From: Curtobacterium sp. 9128
GTDB taxonomy: Bacteria > Actinomycetota > Actinomycetes > Actinomycetales > Microbacteriaceae
Length of the DNA: 64,000 bases
Direction of reading: 5' to 3'
Assembly: GCF_900086645.1 (NCBI RefSeq)
Contig: NZ_LT576451.1
Location: forward strand, 496,001 to 560,000
In this document: one piece after another, positions 7,929-16,239 of the stretch
Layout: the number at the start of each line of letters is the position of its first letter
How positions within the stretch are numbered: the stretch's first letter is position 1
Made by a program: the position numbers and the translations under genes
The notes under the pieces: generated by a model
Seen by the model: only the letters and a program-made list of their open reading frames with translations
The model's database searches: none
Told to the model about the DNA's origin: nothing

Positions 7929-8756
7929 TCAGCTCGCGGCGACCACCGAGTAGGCGGTGTCCCGCCCCGCCTCGTGCTCGGTGAGGCGCGCCTGGAGCGC
8001 CCCTCGGACGTCCTCGTAGGTGTCCGAGCCGAGCGGCAACCGGAGCACCCTCGAGCCGGAGTCCACGTGCGCGACGATCGCGGCGGCGATCTTGTCCGGG
8101 TCGTTCGGCAGCGGGAACCCGCCGTCCGCCAGCGCGCGCCGGACGTCACCGGCAGGGGTCGCGTCGTACGCCTCCATGACGGGCGCACGGTCCAGCCCGC
8201 TCCCGAAGCCGGTCGGCGTCGCGCCGGGCTCGACGATGGTCACGGTGATGCCGAACGGGGCCACCTCGGCGGCGAGCGTCTGCGCGAAGCCCTCGATGCC
8301 CCACTTCGACGCGTGGTAGTAGCTGAAGTTCGGGTACGTGGTCTGCCCACCGGCGGTCGAGACCTGCACGACGTGCCCAGAGCCCTGCGCCCGGAGATGG
8401 GAGAGCGCCGCGCGGACGACCCGGATCGAACCGAGCAGGTTCGTGTCGACGACGCGCTCGATCTGCTCGTCCGACGCCTCCTCCACCGAAGCGAAGACGC
8501 CGTAGCCGGCGTTGTTCACGACGACGTCGATCGTGCCGAGCTCGGCGAACGCGCGGTCGACGACCTCGCGGACCTCGTCGGGATCCGTGACGTCCAACCG
8601 CGCGACCCAGAGGCGGTCGCCGAAACGCTCGCGGAGGTCGTCGAGCGCTCCGGGCCGGCGGAGCGTCGCCGCGACGCGGTCGCCGCGGGCGAGGAGCTGT
8701 TCGGTGAGGAGCCGACCGAAGCCGGTCGACGTGCCGGTGATGAACCAGGTGGTCAT
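7929..8756 (-). CDS. Short-chain dehydrogenase/reductase under MerR control
   Basis: A 275-aa SDR with TGTSTGFG, NNAG and YHASK, of the group that contains many aldehyde and ketone reductases (FITGTSTGFGRLLTEQLLARGDRVAATLRRP). It is divergent from the MerR gene at 8844. Its promoter at 8796-8826 has the long 19-bp spacer that MerR proteins activate by twisting DNA, with a perfect dyad in the spacer. This strongly suggests that the regulator switches this gene on; the inducer is unknown. Confidence 0.9.
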   Translation of the reverse strand: MTTWFITGTSTGFGRLLTEQLLARGDRVAATLRRPGALDDLRERFGDRLWVARLDVTDPDEVREVVDRAFAELGTIDVVVNNAGYGVFASVEEASDEQIERVVDTNLLGSIRVVRAALSHLRAQGSGHVVQVSTAGGQTTYPNFSYYHASKWGIEGFAQTLAAEVAPFGITVTIVEPGATPTGFGSGLDRAPVMEAYDATPAGDVRRALADGGFPLPNDPDKIAAAIVAHVDSGSRVLRLPLGSDTYEDVRGALQARLTEHEAGRDTAYSVVAAS

Positions 8757-8795
8757 GGTGTCCTTCCACGCCGGGAGTCTCTCGGCGACATGAGC

Positions 8796-8826
8796 ACGGT
8801 AGGAGTTCGAGTCGACTCGAGGTCAA
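8796..8826 (-). promoter_or_regulatory. MerR-type promoter with 19-bp spacer
   Basis: Reading on the minus strand: TTGACC at 8821-8826, a 19-bp spacer, and TACCGT at 8796-8801. The spacer contains TCGAGTCGACTCGA (8807-8820), a perfect 14-bp palindrome. A 19-bp spacer is too long for normal transcription and is the hallmark of MerR-activated promoters. The MerR gene itself has TATGCT (8832-8837) 6 nt before its ATG. Confidence 0.75.
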
Positions 8827-8843
8827 GTGCTTATGCTCGGGAC

Positions 8844-9269
8844 ATGACGACGACCCAGGAGCGCACCTTCACCATCGGCGAGGTCGGCGAGCGGACGGGG
8901 CTCACCACCCACACCCTCCGCTTCTACGAGAAGGAGGGGCTCTTCCCCATGCCGGTGCGCCGCGACTCGGCCGGCCGCCGTGTGTTCTCGGTCGAGGACG
9001 TCGAATGGCTGCGGGTCTGCACGAAACTGCGGTCGTCCGGCATGCCCCTGCCGTCGATCCGGGCCTACGTGGAGCTCGTCGTCGCGGGACCCGGGAACGA
9101 GCACGAACGGCTCGCGGTCCTCCAGGAGCACGAGGAGAACGTCCGGCGGCAGGTGGCCGACCTGCAGGACGCGCTCGCGGTCATCCACCACAAGGTGGAC
9201 CTGTACGAGCGGCGGCTCTCCGAGGGCACGGCGGACGGACTGTGGCGGAACGGGCCGGAGTGCGACTGA
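8844..9269 (+). CDS. MerR family transcriptional regulator
   Basis: A 141-aa regulator. The N-terminal 70 residues are a MerR winged helix (FTIGEVGERTGLTTHTLRFYEKEGL, VEWLRVCTKLRSSGMPL), followed by a coiled-coil dimer helix (VLQEHEENVRRQVADLQDALAVIHHKVDLYE). The C-terminus has a single cysteine in the last three residues and no metal-binding loop, so a drug- or stress-type effector is more likely than a metal. Start 8844 is within a probable leaderless promoter. It is divergent from the SDR gene it likely activates. Confidence 0.92.
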   Translation: MTTTQERTFTIGEVGERTGLTTHTLRFYEKEGLFPMPVRRDSAGRRVFSVEDVEWLRVCTKLRSSGMPLPSIRAYVELVVAGPGNEHERLAVLQEHEENVRRQVADLQDALAVIHHKVDLYERRLSEGTADGLWRNGPECD

Positions 9270-9314
9270 GGCGCAGGCCGATCGGTCGGTCTCCCCGATG
9301 GTGCCCGCGGCGGG

Positions 9315-10277
9315 TCAGGACTCCGGCATCCCCGGGGAGCCGTCGGGAGCCACCCACACGAGAGTGGACGTCACGACCCGACCGCTCGCGAGGGCGTTGC
9401 GCAAGGACCGTGTGTTGCCTGCGTTGATGTGTCCCCACAGCACGTCGGAACCGCCATCCGGCAGCCGGTCCGCCAGGCAGTGCAGCACCACGGGACCGTA
9501 ACCGCGGCCCCGGTGGGCGTCGTCCAGGACGATCTCCTCGACGCTGTACCCGGTGAAGCCGCGGGCGTCCTCGCGGGAAGCGGCGACGACCCCGGCGACC
9601 CGGCCCTCGATCACCACGTCGAACAGCAGGCCTTCCTCCTCAGCGTCTTGGAGCGTGGCGACGTCGGATGGTGTCGCCCATTGATCGAGTCGTGGCTCGT
9701 GCACCCGGACATCGTCGTACATCGACCGGACCCGGGCCGCGGCGGACTCGGCGGAGGTCGCGCGGAGTTCGACGGACCCGGAGACCGGCTGGCGCGCCCG
9801 GATCGCGGCCAGCGGAGCGGCGACGACGAGTTGGTCGGGACGGGCGGCGAACGCGGACGACACCGGCGCCTGGTCTCCGCGTGCATCGCCCGGCAGCGCC
9901 ACGCGGAAGCAGAGGGGTGCGAACTCGGCGTGGGCATCGAGGGTCGCTCCGAGCTCGGCGAGACCCGACGCATCGGGAGCGACGCTGGTGGCGATGACGT
10001 CGACGAACGGCTTCGCGAGGTCGCGTCCGCGGAACCGGATCCCCGTGACCGCCCAGCCGCCGGAGGGGAGCTCGACGACGCGGTTCGCCCAGCGCAACGG
10101 GTCCTGGACCGGTAGGCCCACGGCGTCCCGCACCGCGGCTCCCCAGCTCGCGTCACCGACGAGTGCCAGCTCCGGCTCCGCCCAGCGGAAGAGCAACTCG
10201 CGCCAGTCCGCGTCCCACCCTCGGACGGTGCTCGACGACCACGACTCGACGGCAGCGCGGAACTCCGGTTCGTCCAT
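9315..10277 (-). CDS. GNAT family N-acetyltransferase
   Basis: A 320-aa protein. The C-terminal 120 residues form a GNAT acetyl-CoA domain (VAGVVAASRE, VEEIVLDDAHRGRGYGPVVLHCLADRL, with RGRGYG as the cofactor loop, then INAGNTRSLRNALASGR). The N-terminal 170 residues are a separate region with no clear family. Its substrate is not evident. A shortened, decayed copy of its 5' end lies upstream at about 10390-10500, on the other side of a palindrome. Confidence 0.82.
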   Translation of the reverse strand: MDEPEFRAAVESWSSSTVRGWDADWRELLFRWAEPELALVGDASWGAAVRDAVGLPVQDPLRWANRVVELPSGGWAVTGIRFRGRDLAKPFVDVIATSVAPDASGLAELGATLDAHAEFAPLCFRVALPGDARGDQAPVSSAFAARPDQLVVAAPLAAIRARQPVSGSVELRATSAESAAARVRSMYDDVRVHEPRLDQWATPSDVATLQDAEEEGLLFDVVIEGRVAGVVAASREDARGFTGYSVEEIVLDDAHRGRGYGPVVLHCLADRLPDGGSDVLWGHINAGNTRSLRNALASGRVVTSTLVWVAPDGSPGMPES

Positions 10278-10325
10278 CCGGCCAGGCTACGGCGGTGGAC
10301 GGAACTGCGGCAAGGTACCGGGCGA

Positions 10326-10377
10326 CCGCCGGACTGGAGGCTCGTGGCGGCCTGGCACCGAGCCTCCAGTCCGGCGG
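10326..10377. repeat. Palindromic element, copy 2
   Basis: A perfect 19-bp inverted repeat (10326-10344 and 10359-10377) around a 14-nt loop. Its core arms GGACTGGAGGC and GCCTCCAGTCC are identical to those of the element at 7868-7911, while flanks and loop differ. Copy 2 separates the GNAT gene from a truncated copy of its own 5' end. Related half-sites occur at about 28098 and 41556. Confidence 0.7.
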
Positions 10378-10389
10378 ATCGTCCAACGC

Positions 10390-10500
10390 TCGTCGGTGTC
10401 CTCTCGGGTCGCACCGACGACGCCGTTTGCCCAGCGGAACAGCAATCCGCGCCAGTTCGCGTCCCAGCCTCGGACGGCGCTCGGTCACACGGAACTGCGA
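10390..10500 (-). pseudogene. Truncated copy of the GNAT gene 5' region
   Basis: The minus strand encodes VRGWDANWRGLLFRWANGVV, matching VRGWDADWRELLFRWAEPEL near residue 18 of the GNAT protein at 9315-10277. DNA similarity is clear over roughly 80-100 bp and then stops in both directions. There is no start codon and no continuing frame. It is a dead fragment of a second copy or of a partial duplication. Edges are approximate. Confidence 0.6.
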
Positions 10501-10542
10501 CCGTCGAGTCAAACCGGAGATCGCGGGCGTGCACCTCGTCCT

Positions 10543-11763
10543 CTACCGGCCCCGATCGGCCGCTGCGCCCCGGCGCCGCCTGACCGCATCGGACGCGGCG
10601 ACCGCGGCGGCGAGCACGGCCCCGTCGTGCGTGAGTTCGAGAACGGGGCCGTCGAGGATCAGGGCCGCTGGTCCGTTGCTGCGTGGCAGACTCCAGCGGC
10701 TGCTGCCGACGTCGAGGGCGAACTCGTCCTGGTGAACTTGCAGCGTCCAGACGACACCGGTCTCGGTGTGGCCTTCGAGTACCTCACCGGTGCGCGGTGA
10801 CCAACGGATGACGCAGGCACCTTCGATTCGGTCGTCGATGTCGACGGAACGGAGGTGACGTGTGGCGTCGCCGTGCAGCGTCAGCCGCAGCGTTCCGTCG
10901 ACGACCGACAGCACCCACGGAAGGCTGTGCGCACCCGCCCAGGTCCGATCAGGGTCGACGACGTCGCGGAGCCAGAAGGTGATGCACGGACGTCCGCTGG
11001 CATCGTGGTACACCGTGGGGGCGTACGGGCTCGCGCCGTAGGCCAGATCGCCCCACCGTTCGACGTCGAACCGGCCCGCGCTCCACCGTCCGAGCGCGTA
11101 CACGGTGCCGTACCCGGTGTCGGCAGCCCACACACTGAAGACGAGCACGTCGTGTCCGTCAACAGAGATCAGTTGCGGGCACTCCCACAGCTCACCGGTC
11201 CAGATGGGCAGCTGTGCCAGTGAGGACCGCGATGCGGCCACGCCATCGAAGTGCCACGCCCTCAGATCGCTGGACGAGTACGAGAGCAGCCCGGCGACGC
11301 CATCGGCCATCGCTCCACCGACGAGCATCCGCCACACGCCGTCATCGTCGAACACGAACGGGTCCCGGAACGCGGTCAATCCGAGCCCTTCGGGGGCGTC
11401 GACGACGACCGGACCCTTCTGCCAGGACCGGAGCTCCTGGTCGGCCGCGGTCGCCACCCGGATCCGACCCACCTGTGTCTCCGGGCTCACGACGGCGGTG
11501 TAGAACGCGCGTGCTCGATCGTCTGCGGTGACGATGCTCCCGGTCCAGATGCCGTCGTCGCCGTCACCCGGTTCGAGTGCGCTCCCGAGCAGCGTCAGGG
11601 ACAGCACATCCGGCCCGACCGCGTGCCCCCAATGGATGCCGGTCTCCCACTCGGTGCTGCCGGGGACGTACTGGAAGAACACGTGGTACTCGCCGTCGAT
11701 GACGACGAAGCCGTGCGGGTCGTTGATCCACCCGTCGGCCGTGAAGTGCGCGTCTGGTCGCAT
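10543..11763 (-). CDS. GH32 family fructosidase (sucrose/fructan hydrolase)
   Basis: A 406-aa glycoside hydrolase of family 32, which cleaves beta-fructofuranosides such as sucrose, inulin and levan. The three family motifs are present: WINDPHG (Asp15, nucleophile), FRDP (133-135) and WECPQL (Glu194, acid/base). A shorter C-terminal beta-sandwich follows. No signal peptide is seen, so it acts in the cytoplasm on imported oligosaccharides. The start at 11763 follows GGAAGGGA. It is the last gene of a six-gene sugar operon, 23 bp after the GH172 gene. Confidence 0.93.
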   Translation of the reverse strand: MRPDAHFTADGWINDPHGFVVIDGEYHVFFQYVPGSTEWETGIHWGHAVGPDVLSLTLLGSALEPGDGDDGIWTGSIVTADDRARAFYTAVVSPETQVGRIRVATAADQELRSWQKGPVVVDAPEGLGLTAFRDPFVFDDDGVWRMLVGGAMADGVAGLLSYSSSDLRAWHFDGVAASRSSLAQLPIWTGELWECPQLISVDGHDVLVFSVWAADTGYGTVYALGRWSAGRFDVERWGDLAYGASPYAPTVYHDASGRPCITFWLRDVVDPDRTWAGAHSLPWVLSVVDGTLRLTLHGDATRHLRSVDIDDRIEGACVIRWSPRTGEVLEGHTETGVVWTLQVHQDEFALDVGSSRWSLPRSNGPAALILDGPVLELTHDGAVLAAAVAASDAVRRRRGAAADRGR

Positions 11764-11786
11764 CTCGAGGTCCCTTCCGATGCGTG

Positions 11787-12887
11787 TCAGCGGGGTCGGC
11801 GCGCTGCAGCGTCGGGGAGTGTCGGGTACGGCGCATGCGGTTCCACCTGGTACCAGTACGCGGTGGTGCTGATGTCGTCGCTGCGTTCGAACAGCCCGTG
11901 TTCTGCCGCGCCGATCTGCTGCAGGGTGACGCGCAGCTCCTGCCGGAACGCGATCGGGTCGGGCAGGTGCCACCGGTACATCGCGTGCGCCGGGGGCATC
12001 GCCTGCCAGAACGGCGACCCCTTCGACTCGTCCGCCTGTGACACGTGCGGGTAGCCGAAGTACGGCGCACTGAACGGCAGCGGCGTCGGGTTCGGGTTCT
12101 CGCGCAGTTCGTCCTGGAAGGCCCATGCGCCGCCGGCGTAGTCCTCCAGCCCGGTGCTGCAGAGCGTCGGGAACTCGGCGTCGCCGTCGAGGTAGAACTT
12201 CACCTCGCCCTCCCCCCACCAGTACCGCTCGAGCTGTGACAATGCCACGTACGTGCCGACGTAGTGGCCACGTCCCGCGATGCCGTCGACGACCACGTGG
12301 TCCTCGCCCAGGGCCGTCGTGCCGTTGCTCCGGCGCCACTGCGCGTGGAACCGAGCGACGTCGTCCGGGTGTTCGTCACCGATCGTGTAGTCGACCTGGT
12401 AGAACACAGCACCGATCTCATCGGAGTGCTCGCTGCTCAGTGTGATGCGCGCCGAGGTCCTGAACGGCATCGGGAAGTAGCTGTTCATCCCGCCGGTCGG
12501 CGCGACCACGATCGGTATCGACGTCACCACTGCACGGGCGCCGAAGCCGTTGCAGAAGAAGTCGCCGAGCGGCACCTCCACCGACGGTTCCGCTTCACCG
12601 TCCCAGTAGGCCCGCAGGACCAGGTTGCGGAGGACGAATGCGCCACCGTCGGTGCGGTCCGGGACGGTGATCCAGATGTGGCGGATGGTGCCAGGCCCGG
12701 TGATCTCCGCCAAGGTGATGGTCGCACCTGCGGCGAGCGGGACGAACGCGGTGCCCTTGCGGCCGGGACCGAGGTCGGACGCGGTCGTGGCGCCGGCGCC
12801 CCGTGCTCCGGTGGGGTTCTCGGCGTTGATCGAGCGGCTCTCGACGCGGGTGGGTGCTGACAGGACGGTGTCCCAGGAGAACGACAT
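11787..12887 (-). CDS. GH172 (DUF2961) glycoside hydrolase
   Basis: A 366-aa protein of the former DUF2961 family, now glycoside hydrolase family 172. Known members cleave alpha-D-fructofuranosides, convert difructose dianhydride I to inulobiose, or release D-arabinofuranose. Family hallmarks seen are IRHIWITV, VEVPLGDFF, GGMNSYFPMPF, WWGEGEVKFYLDGD and the glutamate-bearing STGLEDYAGGAWAF. The WWGEGE and GLEDY glutamates are the likely catalytic pair. No signal peptide is present. It lies between the permease gene (12 bp away) and GH32, so a two-step breakdown of a fructose anhydride or fructobiose is a good guess; D-arabinan fragments are the alternative. Confidence 0.88.
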   Translation of the reverse strand: MSFSWDTVLSAPTRVESRSINAENPTGARGAGATTASDLGPGRKGTAFVPLAAGATITLAEITGPGTIRHIWITVPDRTDGGAFVLRNLVLRAYWDGEAEPSVEVPLGDFFCNGFGARAVVTSIPIVVAPTGGMNSYFPMPFRTSARITLSSEHSDEIGAVFYQVDYTIGDEHPDDVARFHAQWRRSNGTTALGEDHVVVDGIAGRGHYVGTYVALSQLERYWWGEGEVKFYLDGDAEFPTLCSTGLEDYAGGAWAFQDELRENPNPTPLPFSAPYFGYPHVSQADESKGSPFWQAMPPAHAMYRWHLPDPIAFRQELRVTLQQIGAAEHGLFERSDDISTTAYWYQVEPHAPYPTLPDAAARRPR

Positions 12888-12899
12888 GCGGGTGGTTCC

Positions 12900-13790
12900 T
12901 TACTTGACGGCGCCGGCGGTGATTCCGCGGGTCAGGGAGCGTTGGAAGATGACGAAGAAGATCAGGGTCGGCAGCAGTGACAGCAGGGAGCCGGCGTTCT
13001 GTTCCGTGATGTCGGTGGACAGCTGGCCCTGGAGCGTGGACAGGGCGATCGGCACCGTCTGGTTGGTGGGATCGGTGAGCATCACGACAGGGATGTAGAA
13101 CTCGTTCCACGTCCAGATGAAGAAGAAGATCACCAGCACGGCAAGGGTCGGCCGCATGACGGGGAACACCACTCGCCAGAGGATCTGCCACCGGTTCGCG
13201 CCGTCCAGTGCTGCTGCCTCGAGCAGGGAGGGTTCGAAGGTGCCGAGGATCGATCCGAGCAGGTACGTGCCGAACGCTGCCTGCAGCACGGAGAAGATGA
13301 TGATCACGGACCAGATCGACCCTTGCAGGCCGAGCGCCTGCGCGCCGTAGAACAGCGGGTAGATGATCGACTCCTGCGGCAACATCGTCGCGAACAGCAG
13401 GATCGCGGTGATGACGGCGCCGCCGCGGATCCGACCGATCCCGATGGCGTACGCGGCCAGGAGTGCGATGACCACGGCGACGAGGGCGACGATGCCGGAG
13501 ATCAGGATGGAGTTGAGCAGCGCGACCGGGAAGTCGACATCGGCGAGGTACTTCGAGAACGCGACGGTGGTGAACTGTTCCGGCCATGCGAATGGTCCGT
13601 TCGCCGAGTAGTCCGCTCGGGTCTTGAACGCGTTCAGGATGAGGATCAGGAACGGTGCGGCGAGGATCACGCCGACGAGAACCGCGACGGCGAGGAGCAG
13701 CCACCGGATCGGGCTCTTCCGAGTGCGACGCAGTGGCGCAGAGGGGGCGGCTTCCGGCGCGGCCGTGGGGGCGCTGAGGGTGGTGGTCAT
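12900..13790 (-). CDS. Carbohydrate ABC transporter permease (MalG type)
   Basis: A 296-aa inner-membrane permease with six predicted helices and the cytoplasmic EAA loop (EAAALDGANRWQILWRVVFPVMRP) that contacts the ATPase. The N-terminus is a 30-residue basic tail. Its ATG overlaps the stop of the MalF-type gene as TGATG. No ATPase gene is in the operon, so a shared MsiK-type ATPase encoded elsewhere probably drives it, as is common in actinobacteria. Confidence 0.93.
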   Translation of the reverse strand: MTTTLSAPTAAPEAAPSAPLRRTRKSPIRWLLLAVAVLVGVILAAPFLILILNAFKTRADYSANGPFAWPEQFTTVAFSKYLADVDFPVALLNSILISGIVALVAVVIALLAAYAIGIGRIRGGAVITAILLFATMLPQESIIYPLFYGAQALGLQGSIWSVIIIFSVLQAAFGTYLLGSILGTFEPSLLEAAALDGANRWQILWRVVFPVMRPTLAVLVIFFFIWTWNEFYIPVVMLTDPTNQTVPIALSTLQGQLSTDITEQNAGSLLSLLPTLIFFVIFQRSLTRGITAGAVK

Positions 13791-14737
13791 CAGCGTTCCG
13801 CCTTTCGGATGCTGGCGCGCTGCCACCAGAGGATCAGCGACGCGATGATGAGGATCAGGACGGTCAGGACGGTCGCGATCGCGGAGCCGTAGCCGACGCG
13901 GGAGAGCTGGAAGAAGTTGAGGTACGAGTAGTAGGAGGGCACGTAGGTGGAACTCTCCGGTCCGCCGTTGGTGAGGATCAGCACCGGGGCGAACACCTTG
14001 AGCGCACCGACGGTGGCGGTGAGGATCACGATGAAGACCTCCGGACGGATCTGCGGGATGGTGATTGCCCGGAAGCGGCGCCACCAGCCGGCGCCGTCGA
14101 CCTCGGCTGCTTCGAGCAGTTCCGGATCCACACGCTGCAGACCGGACATGAAGATCACGACCGGGTATCCGATCTGGCCCCAGATGAGCACGATCATGAT
14201 CGAGTACAGCGCCAGGTGGGGGTCGCCCAACCAGTCCGGCCCCTCGATGCCGACTGTCCCGAGGAGGGTGTTGATGGCGCCGCTCTGCGCGCCGAGGACC
14301 CAGCTCCAGATGACCCCGGCGACGGCCACCGGCACGATCTGCGGAAGGTAGTAGGTGGCACGGAGGAAGCTCGCGACTCGGGGCCCGAACTGACGGCCGA
14401 GGTAGTCGAACAAGAGCGCTGCCAGGACGAGGCCGATCGCGGTCGGGATGACGACGATCGCGACGATCATGTAGATGGAGTTCTTGAACGAGGACCAGAA
14501 CAACTCATCGTGCAGCAACGACGTGTAGTTGCCGAAGCCGATGAACTCCATCGGGGCGAGACCGCCCTTCCACCGGAACATGCTGAAGAACAGATTGCAG
14601 GCGAAGGGGACGAGGACGATCGCGGCGAACCCGAGCCCGATCGGCAGCAGGTACCAGTAGTACGACATCGGTCGCGTTCTGCGGTGTGGAGCGTGCCTGG
14701 TCGCGGGGCGCGCCAAGTCGGAGCTGAGGATGGCCAC
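13790..14737 (-). CDS. Carbohydrate ABC transporter permease (MalF type)
   Basis: A 315-aa permease with six predicted helices and the EAA motif (EAAEVDGAGWWRRFRAITIPQIRP). A GTG start at 14737 is preferred because GGAAAGGG lies just upstream and it gives a basic cytoplasmic tail before the first helix. An ATG at 14668 (MSYYWYLLPIGLG) would remove 23 residues and has a weaker ribosome site. It is partner of the MalG-type permease in the same operon. Confidence 0.9.
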   Translation of the reverse strand: MAILSSDLARPATRHAPHRRTRPMSYYWYLLPIGLGFAAIVLVPFACNLFFSMFRWKGGLAPMEFIGFGNYTSLLHDELFWSSFKNSIYMIVAIVVIPTAIGLVLAALLFDYLGRQFGPRVASFLRATYYLPQIVPVAVAGVIWSWVLGAQSGAINTLLGTVGIEGPDWLGDPHLALYSIMIVLIWGQIGYPVVIFMSGLQRVDPELLEAAEVDGAGWWRRFRAITIPQIRPEVFIVILTATVGALKVFAPVLILTNGGPESSTYVPSYYSYLNFFQLSRVGYGSAIATVLTVLILIIASLILWWQRASIRKAER

Positions 14738-14808
14738 GAGAGCCCTTTCCGTGCGGTGAGGAGAGAAGGCCGTGGGCCGCCGCGGGGAGCAGCGGCCCAC
14801 GGGAGGGG

Positions 14809-16113
14809 CTACTGCAGTTGCGACTTGCCCTTGGTGTAGTACTGCTGGAAGGACTTGCTGAACGCGTCGGCGGTGGTCGACTTGTTCGTCAGGGCCTGCA
14901 TGCCGCTCTGCTGGAAGTCGAGCAGTCCGGGCAGCGGGTAGTCCGGGAAGTAGGACAGCTTGTCGCCGTCGACGAGGGTCTGGAACTGCTCCGACAGGGC
15001 CTTCACCTGCGGGTCGCTGATGACGCTCGGGTCGCCGGCGAGCGGCAGCCCCGCGTTCTTGCCCATCACGTTCTGCACCTCGGGGCTGAGCGTGGTGTTG
15101 ATCCAGTCGTAGGCGAGCTCCTTGTTGCTGGACTTCGTCGGGACAGCCCAGAGGTGACCTGAGGACCCGACGTTGAGGTTGGCGTCGGGGAGGGCGAACG
15201 TGCCCCAGTCGAACTTCGCGGACGCCTTGATGTTCGTGAACGCGTTCGAGTCCTCGAGCAGCATGGGGTTCTTCTGGCTGAGCCAGGCCTGGTCCATCTG
15301 GTCGCCCGTCACCGACGCGAGTCGAGTACCGAGGTAGCCCTTGTCGATCCAGTCCTGGAACTCCTCGGCGCCGGTGGACCAGGGAGCCTTGTCGACGTCC
15401 GGGGACCCCTTGAGGAACATGTAGTCGTCGATCTGGTCCCGGGTGGCGCCGGCGGAGACGAGGGAGTACCAGGTCCACAGCGCTCCGAACCCGTTGGCGC
15501 TGCTCGCCACTGGTGTCGTGCCCTGCTCGGTGAACTTCTGCATGTCCGCTTCGAGTTCGGCGCGGGTGGTCGGCGGCTGGGTGGTACCGGCCTTCGCGAA
15601 CATGTCCTTGTTGTAGAACCAGACGATGAACTCGCCGATGTTCGGGATGCCGTACCAGTTGCCGCTCCCGGCGTTGCCGTCGGCGTCGTACTTCGCCAGG
15701 CTGGCGACGGAGCCCTTGATGTCCTTGTCCCAGCCGTACTTCTTCACCTCGTCGTTCAGGTTCTCCAGGAGGCCCTGCGAGGCGAGCTGACCGGCATCGG
15801 CGCCGCCCTTGTTGACCTCGAGGACGTCGGGCGCCTTGTTGCCGGAGAGCAGCAGCTTGCCGTTCTTCTGGATGTTGGCGAAGCTGGTCGTGACGAACTT
15901 GACGTTCACGTCGGGGTGCTTCTTCTTGAAGATCGTGACGGCTTCCTGCCAGCCCTTGTACTGCGCGCTGCTGGTCGCTTCGTACTGCCAGATGGTGAAG
16001 GTCTTCGAGTCGCCGTTGCCGGCGCTGGAGCAGCCGGACAGCGCGGTGGCAGCCAGGCCGATGCTGACGAGTCCGACGACTGCTCGCCAGAACTTCCGGG
16101 GATTGCGTTGCAT
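14809..16113 (-). CDS. Sugar-binding lipoprotein of ABC transporter
   Basis: A 434-aa extracellular solute-binding protein of family 1. It begins with a lipoprotein signal peptide (RAVVGLVSIGLAATALSGC), with the cysteine of LSGC as the lipid anchor. The mature part has typical landmarks, FTIWQYEA near the N-terminus and VIWFYN-like and AWLSQKNPML segments. It captures the sugar outside the membrane and feeds the two permeases encoded downstream. It is 126 bp after the lacI-type gene on the same strand. Confidence 0.93.
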   Translation of the reverse strand: MQRNPRKFWRAVVGLVSIGLAATALSGCSSAGNGDSKTFTIWQYEATSSAQYKGWQEAVTIFKKKHPDVNVKFVTTSFANIQKNGKLLLSGNKAPDVLEVNKGGADAGQLASQGLLENLNDEVKKYGWDKDIKGSVASLAKYDADGNAGSGNWYGIPNIGEFIVWFYNKDMFAKAGTTQPPTTRAELEADMQKFTEQGTTPVASSANGFGALWTWYSLVSAGATRDQIDDYMFLKGSPDVDKAPWSTGAEEFQDWIDKGYLGTRLASVTGDQMDQAWLSQKNPMLLEDSNAFTNIKASAKFDWGTFALPDANLNVGSSGHLWAVPTKSSNKELAYDWINTTLSPEVQNVMGKNAGLPLAGDPSVISDPQVKALSEQFQTLVDGDKLSYFPDYPLPGLLDFQQSGMQALTNKSTTADAFSKSFQQYYTKGKSQLQ

Positions 16114-16239
16114 GGGGGTACACCTCTTCGTGATGGGGCAGGGGACTGTTCCGGGCGCGCTGAAGACCGTCGGGTCACGACGGTTCGGCAGCGCTCCGGG
16201 CTAGCGCGAGTCAGGCTGCGGGATGTGCAGCGCTTCGGG

